Notes: generated by a model not told the origin, from the letters alone. Shown: positions 1 through 7,830, numbered from the stretch's first letter. The stretch: 64,000 nt of DNA from Pseudomonadota bacterium (GCA_027485695.1 JAIXQO010000004.1:1-64000), one strand, 5' to 3'. Made by a program: numbers and translations.

Positions 1-309
1 ATTTGATCGGTGTTTCGACATCACTGTTCTTTACTAATCTGACAAGTCAGACCAGAAGAATTCAGCATGCCTACGCCCGCTCTCTCTTCACAAATATTCA
101 TCCTAGTTTTCAAAGAACGTCCCGAAGATGTCTCGTTTTCGTAACCGGTTCATCGCGGGAGGAATCACTGTTTACGCTATCTGATTCGAAACTGGCAACA
201 GTATTTTCAAAAAAAATGAAATTTTTTTGAATCCACGATTTCCCTTGAGCACATTTCCCACCGGAACGTTCTATTTTTTTGAAATTATTTGGCCTTTTTA
301 GGCTGATTT
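1..309. other. AT-rich stretch with no recognisable gene
   Basis: No open frame here has a convincing ribosome binding site or protein character. The only structure I see is an AT-rich inverted repeat (TTCAAAAAAA at 206-215 and TTTTTTTGAA at 222-231, six-base spacer) downstream of the small minus-strand gene. It could end transcription on either strand, but it has no GC-rich stem. Confidence 0.5.
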
Positions 310-669
310 TTAGACATTCATGAAACGCAGTTGATTCAAGGCATGTTTTTGAATTTGGACGGGCAAATGCGTGAACTCCAAAGTTTGGCCATCGAGTTCC
401 TGGATAGAATGGCGAATGCATTTCACCAAAAATCTCTCACCAAGGACCGCCCCCCACCCTTCGACAGCCAAAGCGTATGCTTCTGTAAGTCCAAATACCG
501 TTTTTCCCTGCACAAGGGCCTCCTGGCGAATGAACTCGTGGATCCATTCGTTGAAATCGCCATCTAAAAACGACTTTTCGTCAGAATCAGGTCCACAATG
601 CGGATTCTCCCATACGTTAGTGTCTGCGAAATTGGCCAATTGATCGTGAATTGCACGGTCCATACTCAT
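310..669 (-). CDS. hypothetical protein, 119 aa
   Basis: I do not recognise this protein. I start it at the ATG at 669 (reading MSMDRAIHDQ), because AAGGGG lies 7-8 bases upstream; a TTG start 15 codons earlier has no such site. It has no signal peptide or membrane segment, so it is probably cytosolic. It is acidic in the N-terminal half (cluster PDSDEKSFLDGDFNEW) with short predicted helices after it. It is a lone gene, divergent from yebC. It may be spurious, but the ribosome binding site and normal composition favour a real gene. Confidence 0.5.
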   Translation of the reverse strand: MSMDRAIHDQLANFADTNVWENPHCGPDSDEKSFLDGDFNEWIHEFIRQEALVQGKTVFGLTEAYALAVEGWGAVLGERFLVKCIRHSIQELDGQTLEFTHLPVQIQKHALNQLRFMNV

Positions 670-865
670 CTCTATCCCCTTCGATAGAGGGGTAGTTAGC
701 AAAGCCCTTGCCAACCTAAACTGCGGAATATTGCATTTTTGACTCTAAAATTGCCCAGTTTTTTTCAAATTTGAGAGAACAAGAATCAGAATTGAGCGAA
801 ACGCGACAAAAGGTGTAAAAAGAGAGCAACGCAAAATTCAAGAAGTCACCGTTAAGGAGAATCAA

Positions 866-1588
866 ATGGGAGCTCAGTGGAAACACGCCGGTCGCCAGGC
901 AAACGCGGCAAAAAAAGGCGCAATGCATGGCAAGTTGGTGAAAGAAATTCAAGTCGCGGCAAAGATGGGTTCACCTGACCCGGCATCAAATGCTCGCCTT
1001 CGTGCGGCGATCGAGTCAGCAAAAAGGGGCTCAGTTACCCGCGATACGATCGATCGCGCGATAAAAAAAGGCGCCGGATTGTTAGATGATGGAGTTCAAT
1101 TCGAAACTCTGACTTACGAGGGATTCGCGCCCCACCAAGTTCCGCTCATCGTTGAATGCCTCACGGACAATAAGAACCGGACTGCGGCTGATCTCCGAGT
1201 CTTGTTTCGCAAAGGACAAATCGGAAACAGTGGATCCGTTTCTTGGATGTTCGATCGCCTAGGAGTGGTGGAAGCAACGACCACTCAGACGAAGATTGAT
1301 CTTGAATCCGCGGCGATCGAAGCTGGAGCACAAAACGTCGAAGTCTTGGATGCCGAAGATCTCACAGCGGGACAATCAGGTGGACGATTCTTTACCGAAA
1401 CCTCCGATCTTGCCGCGGTCACTGAGGCGCTGACTCAGGCTGGATGGACGGTAACCAAGTCTGAACTCAGTTGGCAGGTAAAGAATGCTCTCGAACTTCC
1501 GGCTGATCAAATGCAAGAAGTTGCTGATTTTCTGACTGCCATCGACGATCACGACGATGTTCATCGACTCTACGCCGGCGTAAAATAA
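866..1588 (+). CDS. yebC: YebC/PmpR-family DNA-binding regulatory / translation factor
   Basis: The 240-residue protein has the length and sequence of the YebC/PmpR family. It opens with MGAQWKHAGR, then a lysine/alanine-rich three-helix domain, followed by the conserved DRAIKKGAG, NRTAADLRVLF and GSVSWMFDR segments and a C-terminal acidic DDHDDVHRLY end. YebC proteins bind DNA as transcriptional regulators, and some family members act on ribosomes stalled at proline runs; the sequence does not say which applies here. A good GGAG site sits ahead of the ATG. It is monocistronic, ending at a strong hairpin terminator. It is not next to ruvC, its common neighbour elsewhere. Confidence 0.95.
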   Translation: MGAQWKHAGRQANAAKKGAMHGKLVKEIQVAAKMGSPDPASNARLRAAIESAKRGSVTRDTIDRAIKKGAGLLDDGVQFETLTYEGFAPHQVPLIVECLTDNKNRTAADLRVLFRKGQIGNSGSVSWMFDRLGVVEATTTQTKIDLESAAIEAGAQNVEVLDAEDLTAGQSGGRFFTETSDLAAVTEALTQAGWTVTKSELSWQVKNALELPADQMQEVADFLTAIDDHDDVHRLYAGVK

Positions 1589-1618
1589 GGCTCTCACCCA
1601 ATATTGGTGAATCCGTGC

Positions 1619-1649
1619 AACGGCTGCCCCTCGGGGCGGCCGTTTTTTT
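1619..1649 (+). terminator. rho-independent terminator of yebC
   Basis: A GC-rich hairpin (CGGCtGCCCC with GGGGCgGCCG) is followed at once by seven T residues, about 30 bases after the yebC stop codon. Confidence 0.85.
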
Positions 1650-1866
1650 ATGCTACGGCCAGGTCCTCTAGACGAAGCGGATCTAGATCGCTCCAATATT
1701 GAAGTTCCTGTTGAAGTTCTGCTCGTGTCGGAAACGTCGGTATGAATCCGCTGATAGAAAAAAGTCTCTTACGTTTCGTCGAAGCGACTTTGGTTTTTCT
1801 ACGTTTCGTGAGTTCAGAAACTTTTTGTTTCATGCGTGAACGGGCAGAATTTTTGACATTTTTCAT
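1648..1866 (-). CDS. small basic hypothetical protein, 72 aa
   Basis: I do not recognise this protein. The ATG at 1866 has an excellent AAGGAG site six bases upstream, which makes a real gene likely; a GTG five codons earlier would lie within that site. The first 35 residues are very rich in Lys/Arg (MKNVKNSARSRMKQK, then RRKTK and KRKR), and the C-terminal half is acidic and Leu-rich (ELQQELQYWSDLDPL). The basic head suggests nucleic-acid binding, but that is inference. It converges on yebC, its stop lying beside the yebC terminator. Confidence 0.55.
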   Translation of the reverse strand: MKNVKNSARSRMKQKVSELTKRRKTKVASTKRKRLFSISGFIPTFPTRAELQQELQYWSDLDPLRLEDLAVA

Positions 1867-2101
1867 GCTGTTCTCCTTCACAGATTTATTTGCTTCACTT
1901 CATGTGAGGCAAAATCCCCCAAGGCGTCTCGATCCACGAGGATACACACAATCAATGCAGGAGATAGGCCAAGTATTTGCGTGATAAGTTGCAACGTCAT
2001 GCTTCTCTCGCCATCAGAAACAAGTGCCATAGGATTTTCGGTACAAAATGAATTGGCAGACCAATTGCTCTCAATCGTGACTAGAGAAGGCGGCCATTCA
2101 A

Positions 2102-2398
2102 ATGATTCCTCATCACTACAACATCTGGACGATCAGCCTAGTGGTTCTCACGTCGCTGATCCCGCACTCAGGTCAAGCTACTGAAGTTCCCCTCCTTCAG
2201 ATTCAAGTCGCGGTTGTCGGTTCGGATGCCGAACGGCTGATGGACAGAGTCATGGAGATGCCCGGGGCACGTATTCTTGAAAACTCGGTGAACCTCACTA
2301 CCTGGCAATTCGAACACGTCACATGCACTCTTTTTGGTGCTCACGCGGGATCGCCTGACTTCCTGAATCCCTACTATCGCTGTAGCGTCGAGCTCTAA
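2102..2398 (+). CDS. small exported protein, 98 aa
   Basis: Function unknown. The N terminus looks like a Sec signal peptide: short polar start, hydrophobic core around residues 8-20 and a probable cleavage near SGQA-TEV. The mature part is about 70 residues with two cysteines (HVTCTLF and YYRCSVEL), which could form a disulphide in the periplasm. A GAAGG site lies about 11 bases upstream of the ATG. No partner gene is evident. Confidence 0.55.
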   Translation: MIPHHYNIWTISLVVLTSLIPHSGQATEVPLLQIQVAVVGSDAERLMDRVMEMPGARILENSVNLTTWQFEHVTCTLFGAHAGSPDFLNPYYRCSVEL

Positions 2399-2575
2399 AG
2401 GAGCTGACCAATCGAGATTGACGCCTGACTATTTTCAAAACTTGTGTCGTTCATGACCCACGCTTACTTGGGCCATTGAATTCAAGCAGTTAGGCGACCG
2501 ATGTCAAAACTTTCAACTGGTACAACAGCTGCATTATAGCTCCTCATCAACACATTTTCGATTGGGAGTAATCAA

Positions 2576-3160
2576 ATGAACGCACGCAATAGAATGAGCC
2601 GTTTTGGATTCGTCGTATTTTCAGTAGTCGCGCTTTTCACCACGTCTGCAAAAGCAAACGTTGATCAGGCCAGAATGGCCAAAGCAAAAGCCAAAATGGA
2701 TCTGACGATTAAAAATCCGTTCAATATCCCATTCGTCAGCGCGATTGTTCCCTATCGCAAGTCATCTTTTGAGGTGAATTTCTCGTCGGACGGCGGGACT
2801 GCCTGCGAGATTCGCGAAGAAACGGGATTCGTGGCACCTTGCACCCTACATACGTTCACTTTGGATCGGGTATTTAGCAATTATGCGACGGCAGTTCGAA
2901 TCAGCGTCCGAGTGAGCGACCTTTTTGCGCTGTTTACACAAGCAGATCCGCGCCTATCATCCAAATCCTACGCATTGATCGATCGCGCAGGTAAAAAGCA
3001 CATGAACGAAGTCGTATCTGCCGGTGGAGACGCTTGGACGGAACTCAATTTCATCAAAAACGCAGACGCAGAAACTGTATTAGGTGCCGTCAAACTCGAG
3101 AAAAACGTTTCTCAACTGATGCGATCCAAATCAGGACTGATCATTCGACCGTCGTTCTAG
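2576..3160 (+). CDS. exported hypothetical protein, 194 aa
   Basis: Function unknown. A Sec signal peptide is clear: MNARNRMSRF, hydrophobic core, cleavage near AKA-NVD at about residue 28. The mature protein starts with a Lys/Ala/Met-rich helix (ARMAKAKAKMD) and then looks mostly beta-structured, with one cysteine pair (CEIREETGFVAPC). A GGGAG site lies ahead of the ATG and a strong terminator follows, so it is a single-gene unit. The likely location is the periplasm. Confidence 0.7.
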   Translation: MNARNRMSRFGFVVFSVVALFTTSAKANVDQARMAKAKAKMDLTIKNPFNIPFVSAIVPYRKSSFEVNFSSDGGTACEIREETGFVAPCTLHTFTLDRVFSNYATAVRISVRVSDLFALFTQADPRLSSKSYALIDRAGKKHMNEVVSAGGDAWTELNFIKNADAETVLGAVKLEKNVSQLMRSKSGLIIRPSF

Positions 3161-3175
3161 ACGATGAGCAAACTC

Positions 3176-3217
3176 AAAAACCCGAGCCCCGTTCACTGAA
3201 ATGAGGCTCGGGTTTTT
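3176..3217 (+). terminator. rho-independent terminator
   Basis: Perfect 8-bp stem CCCGAGCC (3181-3188) / GGCTCGGG (3205-3212), preceded by five A and followed by five T, just downstream of the exported-protein gene. Confidence 0.85.
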
Positions 3218-3288
3218 CACAAAAGTTATCGAAGGATCATATTCATTTGAACGAATGGAGACCTAGGGGTGCGTATAAGAGCTCTGTT

Positions 3289-3348
3289 CCACCAAAAACT
3301 AAAAAAGCCCCGGTTCCGAAGAACCGAGGCTTTTTTAGTTTTTGGTGG
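3289..3348 (-). terminator. very long hairpin terminator after tRNA-Ala
   Basis: On the minus strand the tRNA is followed by a hairpin with stem CGGTTC/GAACCG, a UUCG loop closed by C-G, and a T-run. The complementarity continues outward through the A/T tracts to include the tRNA 3' end (GGTGG/CCACC): 27 of 28 positions pair between 3289-3316 and 3321-3348. The A-run/T-run flanks could make it act in both directions. Confidence 0.85.
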
Positions 3349-3418
3349 AGACATGGGGAGTCGAACCCCAGACCTATAGCTTGCAAAGCTACCGCTCTAC
3401 CAACTGAGCTATGTCCCC
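3343..3418 (-). tRNA. tRNA-Ala, anticodon TGC
   Basis: The reverse complement folds as a standard 76-base tRNA with encoded CCA (3343-3345). The acceptor stem is GGGGACA (3412-3418) paired to TGTCTCC, the D-arm contains TAGCTCAGTTGG, and the anticodon loop is TTTGCAA with anticodon TGC. The T-loop is TTCGACT. It is a lone tRNA with its own terminator. Confidence 0.95.
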
Positions 3419-3462
3419 ACTACTGTTGAAGAGTTTGTAGTGATATGCGATTTTAAAAACGA

Positions 3463-3771
3463 ATGCAAATGCTAACCGTGCAGAATTTTGAAAAAGGTTT
3501 TTTGGTCAACGAGACCTTGATGGGAGGGATTTCCCGCCAGGAATCAGGTGTTTATCTCGCCTATATCGTTGATCATGAGGAAGGGGGGCTCGTCTTTGAG
3601 CGCGAATTTTCCACGCTCGACCTGGCCCTCAATGCATTGAATTCAATGGAAAAGACCTGGTCTTTTGAGTCCACAAAGACCTGCGACTCCGAGGATTGCG
3701 GAAAACCGGGAGGCGGCTGCAAAGGCAGCTCCTGCAAAGTTTTCGACGAGTGCGGCGGCACCCGCTGCTAA
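3463..3771 (+). CDS. small protein with Cys-rich tail, 102 aa
   Basis: Unrecognised protein. The first 70 residues resemble a small alpha/beta domain without signal peptide. The last 30 residues carry six cysteines in the order CxxxxC, then C-K-G-S-S-C, then C-G-G-T-R-C, with Gly/Lys between them. Such a tail could bind zinc or an iron-sulphur cluster, or form disulphides; I cannot tell which. The start codon has no clear ribosome binding site, so the N terminus is uncertain. The gene is short, sits between the tRNA and the convergent phosphodiesterase gene, and keeps a normal codon pattern. Confidence 0.6.
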   Translation: MQMLTVQNFEKGFLVNETLMGGISRQESGVYLAYIVDHEEGGLVFEREFSTLDLALNALNSMEKTWSFESTKTCDSEDCGKPGGGCKGSSCKVFDECGGTRC

Positions 3772-3783
3772 AGAGATCTGCCG

Positions 3784-4605
3784 TTAGATCGTCGTTTCAC
3801 GCAGCCTCAAAATACTGCGAGATTTTCCGGTTTTTTCGTCGATATCAATCACTACGCATCCGTAACCGCCCGGACCTTCGGCAGCTTCGTAACGGATGGG
3901 GCGTTTGGAGAGGAATCTTTGGATGGAGATTTCTTTTTTCACACCAATGACCGAATCGTAGTTCCCGCACATCCCAACATCCGTGATCGCTGCCGTTCCA
4001 CCGACCAGCACTCGTTCGTCCGCAGTCTGAACATGAGAATGGCTACCGACCACCGCACTCACTTTGCCGTCCATATAGAACGAGAATGCCTGTTTCTCGG
4101 AGGTGGCTTCGCCATGGAAATCTACTAAAAGGCAATCGACTCCTACGTTATTTAGTCGCTCCGCCTCGCGCTCGGCCGCTTGAAAAGGACAATCCAGCGC
4201 GTCCATGAATACCCGGCCCATCACTTGAATCACACCTAGTTTAAACGGACGACCATCTGCAGTTTTGCGACTGCGTTTCGAGTCAACTACGGTTGAACCT
4301 CTTCCGGGCGTTGGATAAGCGGCCACCTGGGGGTAATTCAATGGGCGGATCAAACGAGTGGTTTGGGACATGTATGGGATGATCTGTTTTTGATCCCAAG
4401 CATGATTGCCAGTCGTGATCACATCGACGCCCGCTTCGAACATTTCCTCTGCCATTTCTGGGGTAATGCCGTGGCCATGCGCTACGTTTTCGCCGTTGAT
4501 CACGACAAAATCGATCTCATGCAGAGGGACGAGCTGGGTGATCGCTTTTTTGACCGCGTCCCGGCCGGGCTTGGAATAGACGTCTCCGAAATACAGGATT
4601 TTCAT
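3784..4605 (-). CDS. YmdB-type metallophosphoesterase (TIGR00282 family)
   Basis: The 273-residue protein shows the metal-binding blocks of the TIGR00282/YmdB calcineurin-like family in order: FGDVYSKPGRDA near the start, VINGENVAHGHGI, TTGNHAWDQK, VDFHGEATSEK and GSHSHVQTADERV. Bacillus YmdB hydrolyses 2',3'-cyclic nucleotides; the substrate here is not shown. I start it at the ATG at 4605, which places the conserved MKILYFGD at the N terminus; longer frames would add a non-conserved extension. It is the last gene of the minus-strand run after 5-formyltetrahydrofolate cyclo-ligase, 13 bases away. RNase Y, its usual neighbour in Firmicutes, is not in the window. Confidence 0.9.
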   Translation of the reverse strand: MKILYFGDVYSKPGRDAVKKAITQLVPLHEIDFVVINGENVAHGHGITPEMAEEMFEAGVDVITTGNHAWDQKQIIPYMSQTTRLIRPLNYPQVAAYPTPGRGSTVVDSKRSRKTADGRPFKLGVIQVMGRVFMDALDCPFQAAEREAERLNNVGVDCLLVDFHGEATSEKQAFSFYMDGKVSAVVGSHSHVQTADERVLVGGTAAITDVGMCGNYDSVIGVKKEISIQRFLSKRPIRYEAAEGPGGYGCVVIDIDEKTGKSRSILRLRETTI

Positions 4606-4618
4606 GACAGGGACGGTT

Positions 4619-5227
4619 CTACGCTGAATTTCTGTGGCAGTCGATGATCTCGAGCTCTGAAACCAGATAATCGACTTTTTGGTCCCAAGCATTCGACGTC
4701 ACCAATCTCGAGGTGACCTGAAAATCGTAGGCAAAACCGATCCTCAGCGCCTGCGAAGCTTGATTTAAATACCGATCATAGAATCCACCGCCGCGACCGA
4801 CTCTCCCCCCCTCGCGGTCAAAGACCACACCGGGGACCACGATCAGATCGAGCGACATCGGATGCACGGCCGGAAGCTCTCTGCGAGGCTCGTAAAGCCC
4901 GAACGCACCCTGTACCCAGTCCAATTCCGTCACCGGCGCACAGAACTCCATGGTACCTTCAGAGCGATTCAAGACACGCGGATAGAAGAAGTAAGCCGCC
5001 GCGAATGCATGCTCTTCCAGGATGCCAGACGGATCAATTTCCCCACTCGCCTGATCCGCGCGATAGCTTGCGATCTTGAGGCCTTCGGACTTCTCGATTT
5101 GTGGTAGGGACAAGATCAATTCCATGAGGCGCGCGGACGCCTGGCGGGACTTTTTTTCGCGATCGTCTGCACTCAAGGCACGACGACGATCCAGGTAGTC
5201 TCGACGAATGTCCGCAGGTTTGTTCAT
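4619..5227 (-). CDS. 5-formyltetrahydrofolate cyclo-ligase
   Basis: This 202-residue protein matches the cyclo-ligase (MTHFS, Fau/YgfA) family, which converts 5-formyl-THF to 5,10-methenyl-THF with ATP and so recycles folate. Visible marks are the basic N terminus DIRRDYLDRRRALS, the LDLIVVPGVVFDREGGRVGRG block and the signature GRGGGFYDRYL. Its start overlaps the zapA stop by four bases, giving translational coupling. The zapA-fau pairing is widespread in proteobacteria, and often flanks 6S RNA, but here the overlap leaves no space for one. Confidence 0.93.
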   Translation of the reverse strand: MNKPADIRRDYLDRRRALSADDREKKSRQASARLMELILSLPQIEKSEGLKIASYRADQASGEIDPSGILEEHAFAAAYFFYPRVLNRSEGTMEFCAPVTELDWVQGAFGLYEPRRELPAVHPMSLDLIVVPGVVFDREGGRVGRGGGFYDRYLNQASQALRIGFAYDFQVTSRLVTSNAWDQKVDYLVSELEIIDCHRNSA

Positions 5228-5493
5228 AGAATGGATTCAATCGCTGATTTCATTTCCGCTTGATGCTCGGAAACCCTCGTTTGAGCTCGAAGGTATTCTT
5301 CGGCAAGTTCGAAGTACGCATGGATTGCGATGACGTGCGGAGGATGGATACCTTTGAACTTGGCTTGAGCCTCATCCAAACGATTTTTCACGAATGCCGA
5401 AACTCGAGCAGCATGATCCGTTTCGCTATGGCTCGTTTTGAGTTTGAATCTCTGCCCGAGCAGTTCGAGTTCCGTCACTTGAGGGATATTCAT
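5224..5493 (-). CDS. zapA: cell division protein ZapA
   Basis: The 89-residue protein fits ZapA, which bundles FtsZ filaments at midcell. It has the short beta-hairpin N terminus (TELELLGQRFKLKT), the conserved HAARVSAFVKNRLDEA helix and a long C-terminal helix typical of the dimer/tetramer coiled coil. GAGAGGA lies about 10 bases upstream of the ATG, inside the end of the preceding 37-codon gene. Position directly upstream of the cyclo-ligase gene supports the call. Confidence 0.88.
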   Translation of the reverse strand: MNIPQVTELELLGQRFKLKTSHSETDHAARVSAFVKNRLDEAQAKFKGIHPPHVIAIHAYFELAEEYLRAQTRVSEHQAEMKSAIESIL

Positions 5494-5496
5494 GAT

Positions 5497-5610
5497 CTAG
5501 GGTCCTCTCGACCAGCTGGCCTGTTGGAAAACGTGGCTTGCCTCGCGAGCGAAAAGCACCGCGAAAACGATGAGAAAAATATAAAGCACCCATTTCCTGC
5601 GATTTTTCAT
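5497..5610 (-). CDS. 37-residue single-pass membrane protein
   Basis: This very short frame runs from an ATG whose ATGA overlaps the thiolase stop codon to a TAG four bases before the zapA start. It encodes MKNRRKWVLYIFLIVF at the N terminus: a basic cap followed by a hydrophobic segment at about residues 7-20, then a polar tail (AREASHVFQQASW). The topology predicted by the positive-inside rule is N-in, C-out. The exact overlap with its upstream neighbour and tight spacing to zapA argue for translation. No family is recognised; a role with the divisome is only guessed from position. Confidence 0.55.
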   Translation of the reverse strand: MKNRRKWVLYIFLIVFAVLFAREASHVFQQASWSRGP

Positions 5611-6791
5611 CCGAGCGACTCGATGATCACGGCAATTCCCTGCCCTCCGCCAATACAGGCCGAGCCAATTCCGTAGCGAAGTTTTCTACGCAAGAGTTCG
5701 TGCGTGAGATGAGTCATGATTCGCGCGCCACTCGCCGCAAGCGGATGTCCAATTGCGATCGCGCCACCATTCACATTGAATTTTTCTCCGGGAATCTCTA
5801 GCGCTTTTTGCACGGCCAGGGCCTGCGGAGCGAAGGCTTCGTTCACTTCGATCAGGTCCATCTGCGCGAGGGAAAGACCGGATTTTTTGAGCGCCTGACG
5901 ACAAGCCTCGACGGGTCCGATGCCCATGATGGAAGGATCACAACCTGTAATGCCATACGAGACCATACGCGCCAGAGGTTTTAGATTTTCCTTCCGAGCA
6001 CGTTTCTCGGTGGCCACCACGAGCATGGCCGCTCCGTCGACGATTCCGCTCGCGTTACCTGCGGTGACGACGCCGTCTTTTTTGAAAACCGTTTTTAGTT
6101 TCGATAGCGTTTCCAAGGTCGTCAAAGGTTTCGGATGCTCGTCGAATTCAAAGGTAGTCGCCTCGCCTTTTTTGTTCTTGAGCGTGATTGCAGTGATCTC
6201 ATTTTTGAAGATTCCGGATTCCTGCGCCGCTTTGGTTTTCTGTTGGGAGGCGAGCGCGAACTGATCGGCGGTTTCACGGTTGATCCCGTATTGAACGGCG
6301 AGATTCTCGGCTGTGATCGCCATCGGGGCGCTAACATAGAGGTCCGTCAGGCTCTCCGTCATCTGATCGACCATCTCCTGGTTCCCCATCCGGAGTCCGA
6401 AACGTCCATTCCGGAGCAGATATGGCGTCATGCTCATATTCTCGATACCGCCGACAATTGCGATCTCGCTATCACCGGTTTGAAACTGTTGAAAAGCTTC
6501 GACCAAGGTTTGAAAACCCGAACCACAAAGGCGGTTGATGCCCAAGGCGGGTACCGGCACAGGAACTCCGAGCTTAAGACCGATGTGACGGGGAGAGTAG
6601 ATCGAGTCGGGAGCCGAATGTAAGACGTTACCCACAATCACGTGGTCGATCTGATCCGGGCGAACGCCGGCTTGATCAAGTGCTCCTCGACTGGCGGCGA
6701 CACCAAGATCGGTTGGACTCAGATCCTTCAGCGCTCCGCCGAAGGCGCCAAAAGCCGTACGCTTTGCGCCCAAAATTACGAGTGATTCCAT
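5607..6791 (-). CDS. acetyl-CoA acetyltransferase (thiolase)
   Basis: This 394-residue thiolase condenses two acetyl-CoA or cleaves 3-ketoacyl-CoA. All three active-site blocks are present: nucleophile C89 in NRLCGSGFQ, H348 in GGAIAIGHPLAASG and C378 in SACIGGGQG. The length and the N terminus (ESLVILGAKRTAFGAFGG) are normal for biosynthetic and degradative type II thiolases; the substrate chain length cannot be read from the sequence. I start at the ATG at 6791, since a longer frame adds non-conserved residues; AAAGGAG lies about 11 bases upstream. It heads the minus-strand run that continues to zapA. Confidence 0.95.
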   Translation of the reverse strand: MESLVILGAKRTAFGAFGGALKDLSPTDLGVAASRGALDQAGVRPDQIDHVIVGNVLHSAPDSIYSPRHIGLKLGVPVPVPALGINRLCGSGFQTLVEAFQQFQTGDSEIAIVGGIENMSMTPYLLRNGRFGLRMGNQEMVDQMTESLTDLYVSAPMAITAENLAVQYGINRETADQFALASQQKTKAAQESGIFKNEITAITLKNKKGEATTFEFDEHPKPLTTLETLSKLKTVFKKDGVVTAGNASGIVDGAAMLVVATEKRARKENLKPLARMVSYGITGCDPSIMGIGPVEACRQALKKSGLSLAQMDLIEVNEAFAPQALAVQKALEIPGEKFNVNGGAIAIGHPLAASGARIMTHLTHELLRRKLRYGIGSACIGGGQGIAVIIESLG

Positions 6792-6894
6792 GAGGGTGGG
6801 TGCTCCTTTGAGCGTCAATGGTATGACTTTCGAGAAGATTTGCAAGTTGCGATGCGGCTCATGCAGAATAGGAACTTCAGGAGGGCTCAAGGAA

Positions 6895-7365
6895 GTGCCC
6901 AGCGAAATCGCATCCGTGCAGGCCGAGGAAATCCGGCTGAAATCGCATCGAGCCCAAGTCCAATCTCGGAATGACTCCGAGCTCAGGGATATTCAGGCGC
7001 GCCAACAGACTGAAGTCACGCGCCTCACTGAAAATCACTCTACTCAGCTCGCCGACCTGAAATCCGCATATGACGTACAGATCTCGCGCGAAGCCGAGCA
7101 ACTAGAAGAACGTCTCACAGACATCCGCCTCAAAAACGAGACCCGCATCCAGGACGAGAAAAAAGCGGGCGAAGGCGAACTTGAAAAGGTCAAAAACGCC
7201 TACTCCGAGCGCATTCGGGAATATCGCAAAAACAGCGAAACCCAGCTCGAAGCCATTCGGAAACAAGCACAAGAACAGACCGAGGCCATTCACCGCCGAG
7301 TCCAGGAACAAGAGCGTAAACAACAAATCTACGCTCAAAAGAAAACAGGAGGGACTCAGGGATGA
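6895..7365 (+). CDS. coiled-coil protein, 156 aa
   Basis: The protein is almost entirely a charged alpha-helix: heptad-like Glu/Lys/Arg/Gln repeats (AEEIRLKSHRAQVQSR, then QLEERLTDIRLKNETR, ending RRVQEQERKQQ) with almost no glycine or proline until the last residues. I start at the GTG at 6895 because AGGAGG lies ten bases before it; the longer frame overlaps the divergent thiolase start. The ATGA overlap with the next gene indicates translational coupling. The length and pattern resemble FliH/FliJ/HrpE-like stalk proteins only in a general way, so I do not assign a family. Confidence 0.7.
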   Translation: MPSEIASVQAEEIRLKSHRAQVQSRNDSELRDIQARQQTEVTRLTENHSTQLADLKSAYDVQISREAEQLEERLTDIRLKNETRIQDEKKAGEGELEKVKNAYSERIREYRKNSETQLEAIRKQAQEQTEAIHRRVQEQERKQQIYAQKKTGGTQG

Positions 7366-7589
7366 GTTTCAATGACACCGAGAATCTTCGTCGTAAACCT
7401 TCGTCCGCTGATGCCGCTGCTCCCGGAGCAAAAGAAAAAGAAGAGAACATCCGTATCGACGGATTCGGCCAAGTCATCGCCATGCTTCAGGTAGCCGACG
7501 CCTCATTTCGCGAATCCCTTCTCCGGAGACTCGCGCAGAAAGACCCGGAACTGGCGCTTAAGATCAAACGCCAACTCTCGGGGAGATAA
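7362..7589 (+). CDS. small protein with a FliG-like helical segment, 75 aa
   Basis: The first 28 residues are polar and probably disordered (KPSSADAAAPGAKEKEEN). The remainder, GFGQVIAMLQVADASFRESLL and on to DPELALKIKRQL, resembles by eye the middle/C-terminal FliG helices that end in DPELAxxIRxxMF. FliG is the rotor switch protein of flagella; this fragment is far shorter than FliG (about 330 residues), so it would be a single domain. The start overlaps the stop of the coiled-coil gene. The resemblance is weak and untested. No signal peptide is seen. Confidence 0.65.
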   Translation: MSFNDTENLRRKPSSADAAAPGAKEKEENIRIDGFGQVIAMLQVADASFRESLLRRLAQKDPELALKIKRQLSGR

Positions 7590-7731
7590 TTCCAAATACA
7601 GTTTCCGATCATAGGAAACCATACCTCCGCATGGGGCGGCGTGGGCTTCGTTGAGCGCGTTCGGTGAATGCACCATATGCGGCAAATACCTCGGTCATCC
7701 ATCGCTTAAAAAACGTAACCTATCAAAATAA

Positions 7732-7760
7732 TTGGTTATTTTACAGAGCATCTATATATT
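7732..7760 (+). promoter_or_regulatory. candidate sigma-70-type promoter
   Basis: TTGGTT at 7732-7737 and TATATT at 7755-7760 are separated by exactly 17 bases, about 70 bases upstream of the LprI-like gene. The rest of the 240-base gap (7590-7830) shows nothing else I can support. Confidence 0.45.
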
Positions 7761-7830
7761 GCGCATAGCATTAAATCGATGTACGGTCCGGCCGAAATTT
7801 ACCCCGCGACCTAACTGTAGGAAGTGACCC

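Noticed and set aside
1981-2184. 67-codon plus-strand frame upstream of the small exported-protein gene
   Set aside because: No supporting site; overlaps the start of a frame with a signal peptide.
3247-3429. Plus-strand frame across the tRNA reading ...RHGESNPRPIACKATALP...
   Set aside because: This is the well-known false translation of tRNA-Ala complement and its terminator; the tRNA explains the sequence.
5218-5230. 6S RNA between zapA and the cyclo-ligase gene
   Set aside because: It is common at this junction elsewhere, but here the two genes overlap by four bases.
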